From Chlorobiota bacterium (GTDB taxonomy: Bacteria > Bacteroidota > Ignavibacteria > OLB7), in the NCBI GenBank assembly GCA_016710285.1, contig JADJXR010000001.1, positions 3,784,501 through 3,848,500 on the forward strand: a stretch of DNA of 64,000 bases. Reading direction: 5' to 3'. A program made the position numbers and the translations under genes. The first letter of the stretch is position 1. Each line of letters begins with the position of its first letter. The notes under the pieces are model-generated. The model had not been told where the DNA came from. It saw only the letters and a program-made list of their open reading frames with translations, and searched no databases. Below are positions 61,559-64,000 of this stretch, one piece after another.

Positions 61559-61615
61559 TGGGTTCTGGCGCTTGGGTTGGTCCCGAAAAGAATCTGAACT
61601 TCTTTGGGCTGGATG

Positions 61616-61648
61616 CTTGCGGCGTGCGGCCTCTGTTCCCTATCTTCG
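61616..61648 (+). promoter_or_regulatory. Possible promoter of the dpp-type operon
   Basis: CTTG (61616-61619), a 21-base spacer and TATCTTCG (61641-61648), 95 bases before ATG 61744. This is similar to the uppS promoter but with a weaker -33 box. Confidence 0.38.
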
Positions 61649-61743
61649 GCGGTTCAGAAATTTGAAAAAAGGGGAATCATCAAAACGATTGCCCCGATCT
61701 CTGAACTCCCCGTTCTTCCAAGCGGCATTCCAGCCAACACTTC

Positions 61744-62685
61744 ATGCTGACGTTCACAATTCGGCAGTTCTTCTACTCGCTCCTGATTATCTGGGGCGTG
61801 ATGACGGTGACGTTTGTCATCATCCGCGTGCTTCCCGGCGACCCCGCCCGATTGATGCTTGGCCAACGTGCCGATGCGCAATCCATCGCCGCGCTTCGGA
61901 AGCAATTAAAACTTGATGAACCGATCTTCCCAACCCAGTACATTGACTTTTTGGGGCGCGCCGCCACCGGCGATTTGGGGCGGAGCTTTGCGTTCAACCG
62001 CCCGGTGATCGAGTCAATCCTGGAGCGGTTCCCGAAAAGTTTGGTGCTGGCGGTTCCCTCGCTTCTGTTGGCCACGCTGTTTGGGGTGGCCATTGGGGTC
62101 TATTCCGCCTGGAGGCCGTACACCTTCTTCGATGGAGCCAGCCGGGTGACGGCAATTCTTGGGATTTCCGTTCCGGTGTTTGTGCTGGGGGCCGTGCTGA
62201 TTCTGGTGTTTAGCAACTGGCTGAATATACTTCCGGCCAGCGGCTACATCACCAAGGATGGGGGCACAAACCTGAAATATCTGCTGCTTCCCATGGCCGC
62301 GCTGGCCGCACGCCCCCTTTCCATCATTGCCCGCATCACCCGTAGCTCCATGTTGGATGTTCTAAGCCAAGATTACATCCGCACCGCACGCGCAAAAGGG
62401 CTGCCGGTTGGGGCAACGGTTATCAAGCACGCGCTGCGGAACGCGCTGAACCCTGTTATCACCACCGTCTCGGCTTGGCTTGCCAGCACGATTGCCGGAA
62501 CCTTCTTCATCGAAAAAGTTTTTGCGTGGCCCGGGATTGGGATGCTGGGGTTCGATGCGGTGCTTCAGTTGGATTACCCGGTGATTCAAGGGGTGGTCCT
62601 GTTCACCGCGGTGGTCTTCGTGGTGGTCAACTTCCTTGTTGACATCCTTTACTCCATCCTTGACCCCAAAGTCCGCTTGTCGTAA
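61744..62685 (+). CDS. Dipeptide/oligopeptide ABC transporter permease (DppB/OppB-like)
   Basis: 313 residues with six predicted membrane helices. The N-terminal VTFVIIRVLPGDPARLMLGQ is diagnostic for DppB/OppB/NikB. The BPD_transp_1 domain fills about 95-313, with the EAA-like loop QDYIRTARAKGLPVGATVIK that docks the ATPase. It imports a peptide, nickel chelate or other small solute together with the following permease and ATPase. No substrate-binding protein is seen in the window, so the ligand is unknown. Confidence 0.92.
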   Translation: MLTFTIRQFFYSLLIIWGVMTVTFVIIRVLPGDPARLMLGQRADAQSIAALRKQLKLDEPIFPTQYIDFLGRAATGDLGRSFAFNRPVIESILERFPKSLVLAVPSLLLATLFGVAIGVYSAWRPYTFFDGASRVTAILGISVPVFVLGAVLILVFSNWLNILPASGYITKDGGTNLKYLLLPMAALAARPLSIIARITRSSMLDVLSQDYIRTARAKGLPVGATVIKHALRNALNPVITTVSAWLASTIAGTFFIEKVFAWPGIGMLGFDAVLQLDYPVIQGVVLFTAVVFVVVNFLVDILYSILDPKVRLS

Positions 62686-62703
62686 CCCGCGCGCGCAACC
62701 TGA

Positions 62704-63861
62704 ATGATGAACCCAACAACTTCCATGAAGCCCAACCAGACGGAACCTTCGGGGAACCAGCAAGCAATGCCCGAAACGCAAGTCCACTCCCTTTGGTGGT
62801 ACAGCTGGCGGCGATTGAAACGGAACAAGCTGGCGATGCTTGGCTTGGGGATTATGATCCTGCTGTTCCTGTGCGCCGGGTTTGCGTGGCTGATTGCCCC
62901 AATGAACCCGAACCGGCAGATACTGGAGTATGCCCGCAAACCAAGCGGCTTTGTTGGGAATATCCTGATCGTAAAAACCGAAGGGGGAACCTACCCCGAT
63001 GAGTATATCCCGATTGAATCGTACACGCCGGGGCCGGAGTTTATCAGCTTTGTTCGCGCCGGCGGGTCCCGCGACTCCGTCAGCCGCAAGCAGCTGATTG
63101 CTGCCGACGAATCGGAATGGCACCAAACGCCAACGTTCCTGCTCGGGACCGACCGCTTTGGCCGCGACGTTCTTAGCCGGTTACTCTACGGGGCGCGGGT
63201 CTCGCTGGCGGTGGCGTTGTTTGCGGAGATTATTGCAATCCTGATCGGGGTGTTGTTGGGGGCGTTGGCGGGGTATTTCCGCGGGACGGTGGATGCGGTT
63301 ATCATGTGGTTCACCAACGTGATCTGGAGCTTCCCGTTTATCCTGCTGGTGCTGGTCTTCTCGCTAACGCTGAAGGAGTTCATTGATGTGTTCGATAGCA
63401 TCATCCCCCTTTCCGATTGGATTGGGCGGGGGGCGTGGCAAACGTTCCTTGCAATCGGCCTAACAAGCTGGGTGGATACCTGCCGGATTGTCCGCGGCCA
63501 GTTCTTTTCGCTTCGGGAGACGGAGTATGTGGAGGCGACCCGCGCCGTTGGTTTTGGACCCACGCGGACGATCTTCCGCCATATTCTTCCGAACGCGCTT
63601 GGCCCGATTATCGTTGTTGCCACCGCTGGGTTTGCCAGCGCGATTATCGCCGAAGCAAGCCTTAGTTTTGTGGGCCACGGAATCGAGCTTCCAACAGCCA
63701 CCTGGGGGCAGATGATCTACGACGGCATTGGGTTTCTGCAAGCCGGCCAGCTTCCGGGGCTGACGCTGTACCCCTCGATTGCCATTGCCCTGGCGGTGTT
63801 TGCCATCAACGTCTTCGGCGACGGGCTGCGCGACGCGTTGGACGCGAAAATGAAAGTCTAA
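62704..63861 (+). CDS. Dipeptide/oligopeptide ABC transporter permease (DppC/OppC-like)
   Basis: 385 residues. A 35-residue polar start is followed by WYSWRRLKRNKLAMLGLGIM (OppC_N). The usual LGTDRFGRDVLSRLLYGARV sits at about 146, about 70 residues later than in typical DppC because of an extra loop after the first helix. The EAA-like loop ETEYVEATRAVGFGPTRTIF is intact, as is SLSFVGHGIELPTATWGQMI. It starts 18 bp after the DppB-like gene with tandem ATGs. The loop insertion is probably periplasmic and may be lineage-specific. Confidence 0.9.
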   Translation: MMNPTTSMKPNQTEPSGNQQAMPETQVHSLWWYSWRRLKRNKLAMLGLGIMILLFLCAGFAWLIAPMNPNRQILEYARKPSGFVGNILIVKTEGGTYPDEYIPIESYTPGPEFISFVRAGGSRDSVSRKQLIAADESEWHQTPTFLLGTDRFGRDVLSRLLYGARVSLAVALFAEIIAILIGVLLGALAGYFRGTVDAVIMWFTNVIWSFPFILLVLVFSLTLKEFIDVFDSIIPLSDWIGRGAWQTFLAIGLTSWVDTCRIVRGQFFSLRETEYVEATRAVGFGPTRTIFRHILPNALGPIIVVATAGFASAIIAEASLSFVGHGIELPTATWGQMIYDGIGFLQAGQLPGLTLYPSIAIALAVFAINVFGDGLRDALDAKMKV

Positions 63862-63943
63862 AAAAAACGGCCGGCGCGCCCGGTTTCCGCAGCCAAGTTC
63901 ATTCAGCAGCAGCACACATACTCACTCGGAATTCCAAATCATC

Positions 63944-64000
63944 ATGTCCAAACTTCTTGAAATCAAGGGCCTTCAGACCTTCTTCCATACCGACGACGGG
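63944..64000 (+). CDS. ABC transporter ATP-binding protein, 5' end only
   Basis: 19 codons from ATG 63944 to the window edge (MSKLLEIKGLQTFFHTDDG). This is the standard N-terminal strand of DppD/OppD-type ATPases (LLEIKGLQTFF, then D-D-G). It follows the two permeases by 82 bp, so it should be the nucleotide-binding subunit of the same importer. The nucleotide motifs lie beyond the window. Confidence 0.8.
   Translation, partial: MSKLLEIKGLQTFFHTDDG

Noticed and set aside
1..64000. CRISPR arrays, prophage, rRNA genes, restriction or toxin-antitoxin systems
   Set aside because: No regularly spaced repeats, phage structural genes, rRNA segments, methylase motifs or paired small toxin/antitoxin frames were seen.

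Overview
The window comes from a GC-rich, Gram-negative-type bacterium of the Bacteroidota/Chlorobiota (FCB) lineage. Four lines of evidence support this. Several large secreted proteins end in type IX secretion (T9SS) C-terminal sorting domains. LpxC and FabZ are fused in one protein. The F1Fo ATP synthase locus has a-c-b-delta-alpha-gamma but no beta/epsilon genes. At least two operons start with promoters of the form TTTG-N20-TAnnTTYG, the pattern described for Bacteroidota. A Chlorobi/Kapabacteria/Ignavibacteria-like member is my inference; nothing here fixes the species.

Layout. 1-6134 (minus): a giant YCF48/Ig-like T9SS cargo protein followed by an OmpA-type protein that runs off the left edge. 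6590-11357 (plus): a DUF4331 T9SS cargo, a TPR lipoprotein, a small exported protein and a HupE/UreJ membrane protein. 11483-14798 (plus): a STAND-like ATPase with a C-terminal helix-turn-helix, a SnoaL-like protein and an ECF sigma factor without a visible anti-sigma gene. 14916-18559 (minus): meaB, a VOC protein, an FAD-linked oxidase and a MOSC protein. 18609-20923 (plus): an AMP-forming ligase translationally coupled to a RelA/SpoT-type HD hydrolase. 20929-28714 (minus): the envelope operon uppS-bamA-ompH-ompH-lpxD-lpxC/fabZ-lpxA. 28959-32104 (plus): a DUF1800/DUF1501 pair, the second with a Tat-like start and a T9SS tail. 32199-34218 (minus): ribosomal protein S1 with tRNA-Leu(UAA) 20 bp behind it. 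34370-35808 (plus): a tetraheme cytochrome overlapping murI.

35818-43713 (minus): yqeY, mutS2, a biotin carboxylase, a zinc-ribbon membrane protein, and a histidine kinase/NtrC-type regulator pair. 43776-44720 (plus): a BtuF-like cobalamin-binding protein, followed by a REP-like hairpin element. 44851-46032 (minus): an MFS transporter. 46135-52142 (minus): the atp operon. 52484-56608 (plus): a PhoB/PhoR-like pair and a PpiD/SurA-type foldase. 56787-59257: a YCF48-repeat T9SS cargo gene split by an intact IS630-family element; removing the element restores the reading frame exactly. 59343-61558 (minus): a LEA-type lipoprotein and a CrtI-family oxidoreductase. 61744-64000 (plus): a Dpp/Opp-type ABC importer cut by the right edge.

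Most of the window is core envelope, energy and regulatory biology. The parts most likely to hold undescribed biology are the DUF4331-TPR-HupE cluster, the STAND-HTH ATPase, the ligase/alarmone-hydrolase-like pair and the Tat/T9SS DUF1800-DUF1501 pair. No CRISPR array, rRNA gene, phage or plasmid backbone was seen.
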